Shown here in pieces: positions 18,831 to 29,044 of a stretch of 64,000 bases of DNA (positions are counted from its first letter, which is position 1; each line of letters starts with the position of its first letter). This stretch comes from Sphaerisporangium krabiense (GTDB lineage: Bacteria; Actinomycetota; Actinomycetes; Streptosporangiales; Streptosporangiaceae). The translations under genes were made by a program, and so were the position numbers. Under the pieces are notes generated by a model, which saw nothing but the letters and a program-made list of their open reading frames with translations, searched no databases and was not told the DNA's origin. The stretch covers positions 4,840,001 through 4,904,000 of the forward strand of contig NZ_JACHBR010000001.1 in assembly GCF_014200435.1 (NCBI RefSeq). The letters run 5' to 3'.

Positions 18831-20330
18831 ATGGCTCCGAGCCTGCGGCGCGTGGCGGCGATGCCACCGCTGCGCCTTCGCGTCCGCGCGGGAGCCGGCG
18901 TGCTGGACCGGCCGGTGCGGTGGGTCGCCGTGAGCGAGCTGGAGGATCCGACGCCGTTCCTGGAAGGGGACGAGCTCGTGCTGACCACCGGCATGCGGCT
19001 CGGCCCCGGCGACGCGGCGGCCTACGTCGCCAGGCTGGTCGCCCGCGGGGTGGCCGGGCTCGGTTTCGGCGTGGGCCTCGGCCACGAGGACGTGCCGCCC
19101 GCGTTCGTCGAGGCGGCGGAGCGGGCCGCGCTGCCGCTGGTCGAGGTGCCCAGGGAGACGCCGTTCATCGCGATCGGCAAGGCGGTCAGCGAACTGCTCG
19201 CCGCCGAGCGGTACGAGGAGCTCAGCGCCGCCTTCACGGCGCAGGGCCGTCTCACCCGGGCCGCGCTGCGGGAGGAGGGCACCGCCGCGGTGGTGGAGCG
19301 CCTCGCCCTGGAGATCCACGGCTGGGCCGCCCTGTTCGACGACACGGGCACGCTGCTCAGCGCCGCCGGGGCGGGCGCGGACGAGGGCGCCGCGATGGCC
19401 GGGCACGAGATCGGACGGCTGCGGGCCCCGGGCGCGCCCGCCAGCCTGGCCGTCTCCGGGCCGTCCTGGCACGTCGTCGTGCAGCCCCTCGGCGACCAGC
19501 CGCGGGTGCGCGGGTTCCTCGCCGTCGGCGCCGCGCGCCCGTTCTCGCCGGTCGGCCACACCGTCGTCAACACCGCGGGCTCGCTGCTCACGCTGGCGCT
19601 CGAACAGGGACGGGCGCGGCTGGCCGTCCAGCGCCGCGTGCGCACCGCCGCGCTGCGGCTGCTGCTGGCCGGGGACGCCGCCTCCGCCGGCGAGGTCCTG
19701 GAGGCCGCCGGGCCACAAGGAGCCGTCCGGGTCTCCGAGGCGGACGAGATCCCGGCCGGGCCCGTGGTCGTGCTGGCCTGCGAGCCCCGGGACGCCGAGG
19801 CGCTGCTGGACGCGCTCCCGGTGTTCGCCGCGCCCTGGGGGCCGCTGGTGGTGGCGCTGGCCCCTGAGGGCGACGCCGAGCGGGTGATCGGCCTGGCCGC
19901 CGCGCACGGCCGGGTCGGCGTGGGCGGCCCCGCAGGGCCCCGGGAGCTCGCCACGGGGCTCGACCAGGGCCGGCGCGCGCTGGCCTCCGCCGCGCCCGTG
20001 ATGCGCTTCGCCGACCTCGCCGGGCAGGGGCTGCTGTCGCTGGTGGACCCCGGCCTGCTGGAGGGCTTCGCCTCCTCGCTGCTGGCGCCGCTGCGCGAGT
20101 ACGGCTCCCGCGCCGACCTGGTGGAGTCGCTGCGGGCCTACCTGGAGTGCAACGGCCACTGGGACGCGGCGGCGCAGCGGCTCGGCGTCCACCGGCACAC
20201 CCTTCGCTACCGCATGCGCCGCGTCGGCGAACTGCTCGGGCGCGACCCGGACGACCCCGCCGCCCGCGCCGAGCTGTGGATCGCCCTGTCCGCGCCGGAG
20301 CGCGCCTCGGGGAGCCCGAGAGGCCGGTGA
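18831..20330 (+). CDS. PucR family regulator, likely of gabT
   Basis: The 499-residue product has an N-terminal PucR domain (SLRRVAAMPPLRLRV, GDELVLTTGMRLGPGD, LPLVEVPRETPFIAIGKAV) and a C-terminal PucR-type helix-turn-helix (residues about 435-490, SLRAYLECNGHWDAAAQRL then VHRHTLRYRMRRV). The central part is degenerate compared with the GGDEF-like domain of other members. ATG at 18831 has GGGGGCGGG just before it. It is divergent from gabT and separated from it by a 121-base gap holding a palindrome, so it is probably the GABA-responsive activator of gabT. Confidence 0.92.
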   Translation: MAPSLRRVAAMPPLRLRVRAGAGVLDRPVRWVAVSELEDPTPFLEGDELVLTTGMRLGPGDAAAYVARLVARGVAGLGFGVGLGHEDVPPAFVEAAERAALPLVEVPRETPFIAIGKAVSELLAAERYEELSAAFTAQGRLTRAALREEGTAAVVERLALEIHGWAALFDDTGTLLSAAGAGADEGAAMAGHEIGRLRAPGAPASLAVSGPSWHVVVQPLGDQPRVRGFLAVGAARPFSPVGHTVVNTAGSLLTLALEQGRARLAVQRRVRTAALRLLLAGDAASAGEVLEAAGPQGAVRVSEADEIPAGPVVVLACEPRDAEALLDALPVFAAPWGPLVVALAPEGDAERVIGLAAAHGRVGVGGPAGPRELATGLDQGRRALASAAPVMRFADLAGQGLLSLVDPGLLEGFASSLLAPLREYGSRADLVESLRAYLECNGHWDAAAQRLGVHRHTLRYRMRRVGELLGRDPDDPAARAELWIALSAPERASGSPRGR

Positions 20331-20339
20331 GCGCGGCCG

Positions 20340-20984
20340 TCAGAGCGGGACGGGCAGGCTGTCCTTGTGGACCAGGTAGCGGCTGATCGCGGCCAGGGTC
20401 ACCGAGGCGTACACCCGGTCGTCGCGCAGGTGGCCCGCCCGCTCCAGGCTGACGGCGCCCTGCGCCGCCGCCCACAGGCAGTCGGCGATCTTGCGCGGCT
20501 GGGTGGGGACGAGGTAGCCCGCCGAGATGCAGTCGGCGATGGCCCGGTCCAGGACGTTCACCGCCGCCCTGGCCAGCGTGCGCGCCCGCTCGCTCGGCTC
20601 GAACCCCGGGATCGCCTTCTCGAACATCACGCTGTAGTAGCCGGGCTCGGCCAGGCACGCCTCGCGGTAGGCCGGGCCGAGCGAGGTGAGGTACTCGAGC
20701 GGGTCGGGGTGGCGCGGCACCGCGGCGAGCCGGCGGCGGAACCGCTCGAAACCCTCCAGGTACAGCGCCTCGGCCAGGCCCTCCTTGTTACCGAACATCG
20801 TGTACACGACGGTGGTGGAGCACCCGGCCTCGCTGGCGATGCGCCGCACGGTGAGGCTCTCGGGCCCGTGGCTGAGCAGAAGGTCGCCCGCGACCTGGAT
20901 GAGACGTTTTCGTAGCTCGTCGTGGGACGTCTGGTTGCCCAGCGCGTACGCCCCTTGGAGACCGAGCGGCGCCGGCGAAACCAT
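20340..20984 (-). CDS. TetR family transcriptional regulator
   Basis: The 214-residue product has a TetR helix-turn-helix in residues 22-68 (LRKRLIQVAGDLLLSHG, LTVRRIASEAGCSTTVVYTM) and a C-terminal domain of the TetR_C_33-like type (EYLTSLGPAYREACLAEPGYYSVMFE). It converges with the PucR gene, with nine bases between the stops, and is divergent from an aldehyde dehydrogenase gene across a 228-base gap. That gap contains an odd-centred near-palindrome (TCCGTTACGGA at 21101) and an inverted repeat over the dehydrogenase promoter. The dehydrogenase is therefore the likely target. Confidence 0.9.
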   Translation of the reverse strand: MVSPAPLGLQGAYALGNQTSHDELRKRLIQVAGDLLLSHGPESLTVRRIASEAGCSTTVVYTMFGNKEGLAEALYLEGFERFRRRLAAVPRHPDPLEYLTSLGPAYREACLAEPGYYSVMFEKAIPGFEPSERARTLARAAVNVLDRAIADCISAGYLVPTQPRKIADCLWAAAQGAVSLERAGHLRDDRVYASVTLAAISRYLVHKDSLPVPL

Positions 20985-21194
20985 GAGCGACCCAGACCCT
21001 TCTCAGCAAGGACCCCCGCACGGGCCCGCATCTGGACTTAACCACGTGCCAGAGGCTTCAAACCGACATGCAGTAGAAAACATTCTTAAATTGCGGCATG
21101 TCCGTTACGGAAAGGGGAAGTACCGTTTCTTATGCGGATTGTAGCGCTCGATGGCGCCTCTTGTCCGCAGTGGAGTAGGCATCGCGCCACCTTC

Positions 21195-21212
21195 GTGACA
21201 TACCGTCGTCAC
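21195..21212 (+). promoter_or_regulatory. Promoter -10 inside an inverted repeat, aldehyde dehydrogenase gene
   Basis: GTGAC (21195-21199) and GTCAC (21208-21212) flank a -10 hexamer TACCGT at 21201-21206. The start codon follows six bases after the hexamer and no ribosome binding site is present, so the transcript is probably leaderless. A repressor bound here would cover the promoter; the divergent TetR protein is the obvious candidate. Confidence 0.5.
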
Positions 21213-22640
21213 ATGGACGTACGCCCCTTCTGGCTCGCCGGTTCGCCCGCCCGGGGCGAGGCGGAGCTCACGGTGACCAACCCTCACGACGGCCGAGTCG
21301 TCGGCATCGCATCCGTGCCCGACCCCGACCAGGCCGAACAGGCCGTCGCCGCCGCGCACGCGGTGCGCAAGGAGGCCGCGGCCCTGCCCATCCACGTGCG
21401 CGCCGAGGCCCTGGCCCACGTCTCGCGGCGCCTGTCGGAGCGCGCCGAGGAGATCGCCCGGCTGATCAGCGCCGAGAACGGCAAGCCCATCTTCTGGGCC
21501 CGCGGCGAGGTCGGCCGCGCCATCTCCACCTTCCGCTTCGCCGCCGAGGAGACCCGGCGCTTCAGCGGGGAGGTCCAGCGCCTGGACACCGAGCCCGCCG
21601 CGGCCGGCCGCCTGGCCTACGTCTCGCGCCAGCCGCACGGCCCGGTGCTCGCGATCACGCCGTTCAACTTCCCGCTGAACCTCGTCGCCCACAAGGTCGC
21701 CCCCGCCATCGCGGTCGGCGCGCCGGTGGTCGTCAAGCCCGCGCCCGCCACCCCGCTGTCGTCGCTGCTGCTCGGCGAGCTGCTCGCCGAGACCGACCTG
21801 CCCGCGGGCATGTTCTCGGTGCTGCCCGTGCCCAACGACCGCGCCGCCGCCCTGGTCGAGGACCCCCGCCTGCCCGTGGTCTCCTTCACCGGCTCCGGGC
21901 CCGTCGGGTACGCCATCAAGGAGCAGGTGCCGCAGAAGCACGTGACGCTGGAGCTCGGCGGCAACGCCGCGGCCGTGGTGCTCGCCGACGCCGACCTGGA
22001 CTGGGCCGCCGGGCGCATCGCCCTGTTCTCCAACTACCAGGCCGGGCAGAGCTGCATCGCCGTCCAGCGGGTCATCGTCGACGAGTCCGTGCTGGACGCC
22101 TTCACGCCGAAGCTGCTCGCCGCCGTGGACGCCCTGGTCGTCGGCGACCCCGCGGACGACAAGACGCAGGTCGGGCCGCTGGTCTCCGAGCAGGCCGCCG
22201 AGCGGGTCGAGCAGTGGATCGCCGAGGCCGTCGAGGCGGGCGCCCGCGTGCTCGCCGGCGGCGACAGGGACGGCGCCACCGTCGCCCCCACCGTGCTCGC
22301 CGGCGTCCCGGCTAGCGCCAAGGTGATCTGCGAGGAGATCTTCGGTCCCGTGCTGGTGATCCAGCCGGTGGCCTCGGCGGACGAGGCGTTCGCCGCCGTC
22401 AACGACTCCAAGTACGGCCTGCAGGCGGGGGTGTTCACCCGCGACCTCGGCCTGGCGTTCCGCGCCGGCAAGGAGCTGGAGGTCGGCGGCGTGATCATCG
22501 GCGACGTGCCGTCCTACCGCGCCGACCAGATGCCCTACGGCGGCATCAAGGAGTCCGGCGTGGGCCGGGAGGGCCTGCGCTCGGCCATGGAGGACTTCAC
22601 CTACGAGAAGGTGATGGTGCTCACCGGGCTCACGCTCTAG
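21213..22640 (+). CDS. NAD(P)-dependent aldehyde dehydrogenase
   Basis: The 475-residue enzyme has the complete aldehyde dehydrogenase fold: ITPFNFPLNLVAHKVAPAIA, VSFTGSGPVGYAIK, the general-base glutamate in LELGGNAAAVV, the catalytic cysteine in YQAGQSCIAVQRV and EEIFGPVLVIQPV. The QSCIAVQRV form is seen in the lactaldehyde/phosphonoacetaldehyde/succinate-semialdehyde branch. Given gabT four kilobases away, oxidation of succinate semialdehyde to succinate is a plausible role, but the substrate is not proven. The start at 21213 is chosen because the promoter ends just before it. It converges with a protease gene across a shared terminator. Confidence 0.9.
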   Translation: MDVRPFWLAGSPARGEAELTVTNPHDGRVVGIASVPDPDQAEQAVAAAHAVRKEAAALPIHVRAEALAHVSRRLSERAEEIARLISAENGKPIFWARGEVGRAISTFRFAAEETRRFSGEVQRLDTEPAAAGRLAYVSRQPHGPVLAITPFNFPLNLVAHKVAPAIAVGAPVVVKPAPATPLSSLLLGELLAETDLPAGMFSVLPVPNDRAAALVEDPRLPVVSFTGSGPVGYAIKEQVPQKHVTLELGGNAAAVVLADADLDWAAGRIALFSNYQAGQSCIAVQRVIVDESVLDAFTPKLLAAVDALVVGDPADDKTQVGPLVSEQAAERVEQWIAEAVEAGARVLAGGDRDGATVAPTVLAGVPASAKVICEEIFGPVLVIQPVASADEAFAAVNDSKYGLQAGVFTRDLGLAFRAGKELEVGGVIIGDVPSYRADQMPYGGIKESGVGREGLRSAMEDFTYEKVMVLTGLTL

Positions 22641-22651
22641 CCCGGACCAGT

Positions 22652-22689
22652 GCCTGAGGGCCGCTCCCGAGCCGGGGCGGCCCTCAGGC
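22652..22689. terminator. Shared bidirectional terminator
   Basis: A perfect 13-base stem (22652-22664 with 22677-22689) with a 12-base loop lies between two converging genes. Its right arm includes the stop codon of the protease gene, so it serves both directions. Confidence 0.85.
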
Positions 22690-23736
22690 GCGCTCCGCGG
22701 TCTCGAACAGGCGCCTGGCCTCGTCGCCGAAGTAGGGGCCGTACATCGTGCCGGGGTCGTCGCTGTACTTGAAGCTGCTCACCGAGGTGATCACCCCCTG
22801 TCCGGTGGCGGGGTCGAACGCGCTCAGCCACGGGCCGCCACTGGAGCCCGCCGTCAGATCGCAGCGCATTCCCTGGTCGGAGGTCTGGTCGTGCGGGTCG
22901 CCGTGCGGGGCGCCCGCGCAGTACACCAGGTGCTCGCCGTCGTAGGGCGGGTCGGCCGGGAAGCCGAACCCGTACGCGCGCAGGCCGCGCGGCCGGTTGA
23001 ACCCGATGTCCTGGCCGCCGACCACCTCGGTCAGGTGGCCGCGCGCCGAGGGGTTCACCACCACCATGGCCAGGTCGTGGCTGTCGTCGCCGCGCCGTGA
23101 CCAGCGCTCGGGCACCAGCACGCGCCGGGCCGTGAACGCCCCGTACGGCCGCCGCCCCGCGTCGTAGCCCGGCACGAACGTCCAGTTCTCCGCCCAGGCG
23201 CCCGCGCCGTCCTTCGCGCAGTGCCCGGCCGTGACCACCACGTCCATGTTGTGGCTGCGCACCGCGCCCGCCGAGCAGACGAAGTCGACGCCGCGCATGG
23301 TCAGGAAGACCCGGCCGACGGTGCGCGTCACCGCGCCGCCCGCCGCCCAGCGCGCCCCGGTGGTGCCCACCCGCGCCCCGCTCGCGCGGCGCCGGGCGGG
23401 AGGCCCTGCCGCGCCCGGCCAGGGCGGGACGGGCAGCCGGACGGGCGTGGCGGACGCCGGCGGCGGGACCGCGCCGGAGGCCAGGGCGCCGAGCGCGGAC
23501 ATCTGGCCGAGCAGGTCGGCGGGCAGGGCGCGCGCCATGCGCCGGTGGGTCCAGTAGCCGAGCACGCGCCGCCGCTCGCTCCGGGTGCGCGCGGCGGCGT
23601 GGGCGATGACGCCCGCGGGCCCGGGCCGGGTCACCGGGGCGGAGGCGGGGAGGGGACGGGCCGGGCCGCGGGACGGGGCGCCCAGGAGCCCGGCCAGCAG
23701 GGAGAGGGCGGCGACCAGGGGGAGGATCGGCGTCAT
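22684..23736 (-). CDS. Secreted trypsin-like serine protease
   Basis: The 350-residue product starts with a signal peptide (MTPILPLVAALSLLAGLLGA) and a Pro/Ala-rich propeptide-like stretch to about residue 130. The chymotrypsin-fold domain follows, with the triad in VVVTAGHC, DDSHDLAMVVV and AGSSGGPW. Cysteines near the histidine (VCSAG..TAGHC) suggest a disulfide, as in glutamyl-endopeptidase relatives. It has the same architecture and end (KYSDDPGTMYGPYFGDEA) as the gene just upstream, so the two are paralogues in tandem, 51 bases apart. A role in extracellular proteolysis is inferred. Confidence 0.9.
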   Translation of the reverse strand: MTPILPLVAALSLLAGLLGAPSRGPARPLPASAPVTRPGPAGVIAHAAARTRSERRRVLGYWTHRRMARALPADLLGQMSALGALASGAVPPPASATPVRLPVPPWPGAAGPPARRRASGARVGTTGARWAAGGAVTRTVGRVFLTMRGVDFVCSAGAVRSHNMDVVVTAGHCAKDGAGAWAENWTFVPGYDAGRRPYGAFTARRVLVPERWSRRGDDSHDLAMVVVNPSARGHLTEVVGGQDIGFNRPRGLRAYGFGFPADPPYDGEHLVYCAGAPHGDPHDQTSDQGMRCDLTAGSSGGPWLSAFDPATGQGVITSVSSFKYSDDPGTMYGPYFGDEARRLFETAERA

Positions 23737-23787
23737 GGCTCCCGAGTGTGAACGACGCTGCGTGCCCTCGCGGATACTTTCGGTAAA

Positions 23788-24870
23788 TCAGGTGGCGTTC
23801 TCGTTCTGGGCCGCCGTGTAGACCGCCTGGGCCTCCTGGCCGAAGTACGGCCCGAACATCCAGTACGGGGCGAAGTTGTACTTGAAGCTGTTCACCGAGT
23901 TCAGCGAGCCCGTCCCGGTGCGCGCGTCGAAGCCGGTGAACCAGCCGCCGCCGCTGGAGCCCCCGGTCATGTCGCAGGACAGTCCCTGGTCGGTGGAGAC
24001 CAGGTAGTCGTCGAACACCCGGCCGGAGCAGTAGATCAGCCGGGACCCGTTGTACGGGCTCGCGGCCGGGTAGCCGAAGGCGTGCATCTGGCGGCCCCGC
24101 GGCTGGTTGAACGCCACCGCGGCCCCGCCGACCACGTCGGTGAGGCGCTGCCCGTTCAGGGGCGCGACGACGGCGGCGGCCACGTCGAAGTTCATGTCCT
24201 CGCCGGAGCTCCACTGCGGGGTGGTGAGCAGGTCGGTGGCCACCCACGTCCCGTACGGGCGGGCGCCGTTGTCGTAGCCGGGGACGAACACCCAGTTGGT
24301 GTGGAAGGCGCCGCCGAGCTTCACGCAGTGCCCCGCGGTGATGACGACGCTCTTGTTCGCGCTGCTGACGGCGGTGCCCGAGCAGGAGGCGCCGCGGCCC
24401 TGGTAGGTGAAGAAGACCCTGCCCTCGGCCTTGGTGATCGCGCCGCCCCACGTCCACGGCAGGCCGGAGGAGCGGAAGGGCGGGGGCGTGACCGGCGTGG
24501 GGGAGGGGGACCCCGAGGGCGACGGCGTCGCGGAGGAAGAGGGAGAGGGAGTGGGGGTGGGCGCGTCGGACGGCTCGGCCGCCGCGCGGCTCACCCCGGT
24601 CGGGCCGCCGGGCGCGACGGTCGTCCTGCCGCCACGGGTGCGGACCAGGTCCAGCGGCCTGGCCGCGGCCATCTTCGCCGGGGTCCAGTACCGCTTGACG
24701 CCGCGCTGCTCGCCGGAGGTGTCCGCCGCGTCGTGGACGATGGGCCGGGGAGCGCGCGCCGGCGCGGGCGGCTTGGCGGCGTCCGCGGCGGGGGCGGTGA
24801 GCACGATGCCCGCGGCGGCGAGGGGCGCCAGGGCGAGTACGGGGACGAGACGTCGTGCGGTGCGGTGCAT
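23788..24870 (-). CDS. Secreted trypsin-like serine protease (paralogue)
   Basis: The 360-residue product begins at [17 protein letters not shown], where AGGAGGA lies upstream of the ATG, and has an Ala-rich signal peptide ending near ADAA. A Pro/Ser/Thr linker (residues about 98-128) precedes the catalytic domain. The triad is visible as [20 protein letters not shown] and GGSSGGGW; the residue after the last glycine pair is G rather than the usual P. The region [17 protein letters not shown] resembles VLGYWTHRRMARALPAD in its neighbour, suggesting a shared propeptide. It is 51 bases upstream of its paralogue and probably in the same transcript. Confidence 0.9.
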   Translation of the reverse strand: MHRTARRLVPVLALAPLAAAGIVLTAPAADAAKPPAPARAPRPIVHDAADTSGEQRGVKRYWTPAKMAAARPLDLVRTRGGRTTVAPGGPTGVSRAAAEPSDAPTPTPSPSSSATPSPSGSPSPTPVTPPPFRSSGLPWTWGGAITKAEGRVFFTYQGRGASCSGTAVSSANKSVVITAGHCVKLGGAFHTNWVFVPGYDNGARPYGTWVATDLLTTPQWSSGEDMNFDVAAAVVAPLNGQRLTDVVGGAAVAFNQPRGRQMHAFGYPAASPYNGSRLIYCSGRVFDDYLVSTDQGLSCDMTGGSSGGGWFTGFDARTGTGSLNSVNSFKYNFAPYWMFGPYFGQEAQAVYTAAQNENAT

Positions 24871-25131
24871 GCGGGGGTCCTCCTGAGGGGCGTGCGCCGG
24901 GCGGAGGGCGCGCCCGCGGGGGGAACGCGCGGCGCGTCCCGCCGTGCCCGGCTCGTGCTGTCGGTGCCGTGTCTGACGCGCGACCGTAGTGCGACAGATC
25001 GCCGCATTTCTCGTGATTCGCCGAGACGGGTATGGCGGGATTCGGGCATTGAGCTGCTGCTTTCCCACCCGTCGCTGTGGTGTCACGCGGGTCGGCCGTG
25101 GGCGGGGACCGGCCCCGCGATAATGGAGGGC

Positions 25132-26346
25132 ATGCAGACGTCACTCGCCGTCCCCGCCGGCATCGGGGCGGCCGCGCCAGAGCCGCGCGAGCCCCGGTCG
25201 ATCGTCGTGCTCGGCTCGACGGGCTCGGTGGGCACCCAGGCGCTGGACGTCATCGCCCGCGAGCCCGGCCGTTTCCGCGTCGCCGGGCTGGTCGCGGGCG
25301 GCGGCCAGGCCGACCTGCTCGCGCGCCAGGTCGAGCGGTTCGCGCCCGAGGTCGTCGCGGTCGCCGACGAACGCGCCGTCCCCGCCCTGCGCGAGGCGGT
25401 GGGGAACGTCCCGGTGCTCGCCGGTCCCGAGGGCGTCGCCGAGGTCGCCGCCTGGCCGTGCGACATCGTGCTGAACGGCATCACCGGCGCGGTGGGGCTC
25501 ACCTCCACGCTGGCGGCGCTGTCGGCGGGGCGGGTGCTCGCGCTGGCCAACAAGGAGTCGCTGATCATCGGAGGGCCGCTGGTCAAGCGCGCCGCCGGGC
25601 CGGGACGCATCCTGCCCGTGGACTCCGAGCACTCGGCGATCGCCCAGTGCCTGTGGGCCGCCGGGCCGGAGGGCCACGACCCCGCGGCGGTGCGGCGGCT
25701 GGTCGTCACGGCCAGCGGCGGCCCGTTCCGGGGCCGGTCCCGCGCCGACCTGCGGGACGTCACGCCCGAGCAGGCCCTCAAGCACCCCACCTGGGACATG
25801 GGCCCCGTCATCACGCTGAACTCCGCCACGCTGGTCAACAAGGGGCTGGAGGTCATCGAGGCGAACCTGCTGTTCGACATCCCCTTCGACCGCATCACCG
25901 TCGTGGTCCACCCGCAGTCCGTGATCCACTCGATGGTGGAGTTCGTCGACGGCTCGACGATCGCGCAGGCCAGCCCGCCCGACATGCGGCTGCCCATCTC
26001 CCTCACGCTCGGCTGGCCCGCCCGCGTCCCCGGTGCCGCGCGACCCGTCGACTGGACCAAGGCCCACACCTGGACCTTCGAGCCGCTGGACGACGAGGCG
26101 TTCCCCGCCGTGGCGCTGGCCCGGCACGTCGGCGTCCTCGGGGGCACGGCGCCGGCCGTCTACAACGCGGCCAACGAGGTCTGCGTGGACGCCTTCCTGG
26201 CCGGACGGCTGCCGTTCCCGGGCATCGTCGACACGATCGAGGCGGTCGTCGGCGCGCACACCGTGTCCCCGGCCGGCTCGGTCGAGGAGGTCCTGGCCGC
26301 CGACTCCTGGGCCCGCGCGCGGGCGCGCGAGCTGACGGGGGTTTAG
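25132..26346 (+). CDS. dxr: 1-deoxy-D-xylulose 5-phosphate reductoisomerase
   Basis: The 404-residue enzyme converts DXP to MEP with NADPH, the first committed step of the non-mevalonate isoprenoid pathway. Family signatures are present: [14 protein letters not shown] (NADPH site), [16 protein letters not shown], the metal-binding [43 protein letters not shown] and [15 protein letters not shown] at 25132 follows GATAAT (25119-25124) by seven bases, so a leaderless start is likely; ATG at 25123 is within that hexamer. The next gene is ispG, 192 bases on; the membrane protease gene normally found between them is absent. Confidence 0.97.
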   Translation: MQTSLAVPAGIGAAAPEPREPRSIVVLGSTGSVGTQALDVIAREPGRFRVAGLVAGGGQADLLARQVERFAPEVVAVADERAVPALREAVGNVPVLAGPEGVAEVAAWPCDIVLNGITGAVGLTSTLAALSAGRVLALANKESLIIGGPLVKRAAGPGRILPVDSEHSAIAQCLWAAGPEGHDPAAVRRLVVTASGGPFRGRSRADLRDVTPEQALKHPTWDMGPVITLNSATLVNKGLEVIEANLLFDIPFDRITVVVHPQSVIHSMVEFVDGSTIAQASPPDMRLPISLTLGWPARVPGAARPVDWTKAHTWTFEPLDDEAFPAVALARHVGVLGGTAPAVYNAANEVCVDAFLAGRLPFPGIVDTIEAVVGAHTVSPAGSVEEVLAADSWARARARELTGV

Positions 26347-26460
26347 GCCCGCCCGGGTGTGAGATCGGCCATAGGGCCGTGGCGCCCGCGGCGGGCGCGC
26401 CAAGGTGGGACGCCGCACGTGTATGCCGACCAAGGCCGCTTAATGGGTATCTCTGTGTCC

Positions 26461-26492
26461 GTAACCCTGAGGTGCGCGGGGTTACCTAGACT
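26461..26492 (+). promoter_or_regulatory. Inverted repeat and -10 element upstream of ispG
   Basis: GTAACCC (26461-26467) and GGGTTAC (26479-26485) form a perfect seven-base inverted repeat, directly followed by TAGACT (26487-26492), a plausible -10 hexamer 46 bases before ispG. The 192-base gap between dxr and ispG therefore seems to hold an independent promoter for ispG, perhaps with an operator. Confidence 0.5.
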
Positions 26493-26538
26493 GGATCCGT
26501 CTGAGCGCGCTGCCGAACCGACCAAGGTGCTGGAACAT

Positions 26539-27708
<1,170 letters not shown>

Positions 27709-27723
27709 CCCGCGCCCGTTCGT

Positions 27724-27748
27724 GGCCCCGCCGCAGGTCGGCGGGGCC
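27724..27748 (+). terminator. Terminator after ispG
   Basis: A 10-base perfect GC stem (27724-27733 with 27739-27748) with loop CAGGT begins 15 bases after the ispG stop. A second, weaker inverted repeat (ACCCTTCCTGG at 27751 with its complement at 27782) follows and runs into the next gene's start. Confidence 0.75.
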
Positions 27749-27790
27749 AGACCCTTCCTGGCCCCCGCTCGGTGGGTGTATCCAGGAAGG

Positions 27791-28894
27791 GTGCGGCTCC
27801 GCAGGCGGGAGACGGGCGCCCGCCGGGTCTGGCAGTCCGGTCAGGCCGTGGTGGCGGTCTCGCTCGCGCTGATCGCGATGATCACGATCGCCGACCTCAT
27901 CACCCCGGCGACCATCCAGTTCAGCCCTTTTCTGATCGTCGCGCCCGCGGTCGCCGCCTCCGCCGCCGGCCCCGGGCGCACCGCGCTGATCGCCGCCGTC
28001 GCCGTCGCCGACCTGATCCTGCTCGACGTCCGCTCCTCCCTCCTCGGCATGCCGGCCGCGCGGGCGCAGTTCGCGGCGCTCGTGCTGGTCTCGACGTTCC
28101 TCGTGGTGTTCGCCGCCGTGCGCGAGCGACACAAGGAGGAACTGGTGCGCGTCCGCTCGATCGCCGAGGCCGCGCAGCAGGCGCTGCTCCGCCCGCTCCC
28201 CGCGCGGCTCGGGCCGCTGCGGGTCGCCTCGGCGTACCTGGCCGCCGAGCGGGAGGCGCAGATCGGCGGCGACCTGTACGCCGCCGCGCCCGCGAACGCC
28301 GGGGCGCGGCTGCTGATCGGCGACGTCCGGGGCAAGGGGTTGCCCTCGGTGTCGGACGCGGCGCTGCTGCTCGGCGCGTTCCGCGAGGCGGCCCGCCGCC
28401 ACGCGGCCCTGCCGGAGGTGGCCCGCCACCTGGACGAGAGCGTCCGCGTCGACCTGGAGGAGAACTCCGAGCACTCCGGGGAGGTCTCGGAGAACTTCAT
28501 CACCGCGGCCGTCCTGGAGGTGCCGGGGGACCGGCAGGTGCTCCACCTGATCGACTGCGGGCATCCTCCGCCCCTGCTGGTCCGCGACGGCCGGGTCTCC
28601 ACCCTGCACGTGGCCGCCCCCTCGCCGCCGCTCGGCCTCGGGGAGCTGGGGGACGGCGCCTACCGGGTCGCGACGTTCGACTTCCGGCCGGGCGACACCC
28701 TCCTGCTCTACACCGACGGCGTCGTGGAGGCCCGATGCCCGTCGGGAAGTTTCTATCCGCTGGAGGAACGCCTCGGCTCCTGGCCCGGCGACGGCCCCGA
28801 GGCCCTGATCGCGCACGTGCGCGCCGACCTGCTCGCCCACGTCGGCGGACGGCTGGAGGACGACGCCGCCATGGTCGCCATCCGCCGCCTGTGA
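27791..28894 (+). CDS. Membrane-anchored SpoIIE-type PP2C phosphatase
   Basis: The product of about 367 residues has three or four hydrophobic helices in its first 115 residues (VVAVSLALIAMITIADLI, FLIVAPAVAASAAG, LIAAVAVADLILLDV, FAALVLVSTFLVVFAAV). A linker with EELVRVRSIAEAAQQALL follows, then a SpoIIE/PPM phosphatase domain with GGDLYAAAP, DVRGKGLPSVSDAALLLGAF, DCGHPPPLLV and LLLYTDGVVEAR, which carry the metal-binding aspartates. Such enzymes dephosphorylate anti-sigma-factor antagonists. No partner sigma or antagonist gene is adjacent. The start is uncertain: GTG 27791 overlaps a small inverted repeat and GTG 27776 is an alternative. Confidence 0.88.
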   Translation: MRLRRRETGARRVWQSGQAVVAVSLALIAMITIADLITPATIQFSPFLIVAPAVAASAAGPGRTALIAAVAVADLILLDVRSSLLGMPAARAQFAALVLVSTFLVVFAAVRERHKEELVRVRSIAEAAQQALLRPLPARLGPLRVASAYLAAEREAQIGGDLYAAAPANAGARLLIGDVRGKGLPSVSDAALLLGAFREAARRHAALPEVARHLDESVRVDLEENSEHSGEVSENFITAAVLEVPGDRQVLHLIDCGHPPPLLVRDGRVSTLHVAAPSPPLGLGELGDGAYRVATFDFRPGDTLLLYTDGVVEARCPSGSFYPLEERLGSWPGDGPEALIAHVRADLLAHVGGRLEDDAAMVAIRRL

Positions 28895-29044
28895 ACCGGC
28901 GCCCGCGCCGGGAACCCGTCGATAGTGACTGCCGAAGGTAATCACATGACTACGGAATGGTAAACATTGCTCGTCCGGGCGCTTGCCCGACCGCACCATC
29001 CGGCAGCATCGCCTCTGGTCCCAGCAGGCGGAGGAGAGTGACGG

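Noticed and set aside
5692-24870. A natural-product biosynthetic cluster
   Set aside because: Regulators, an exporter and dehydrogenases are present, but no polyketide, peptide-synthetase, terpene or RiPP core enzyme is visible.
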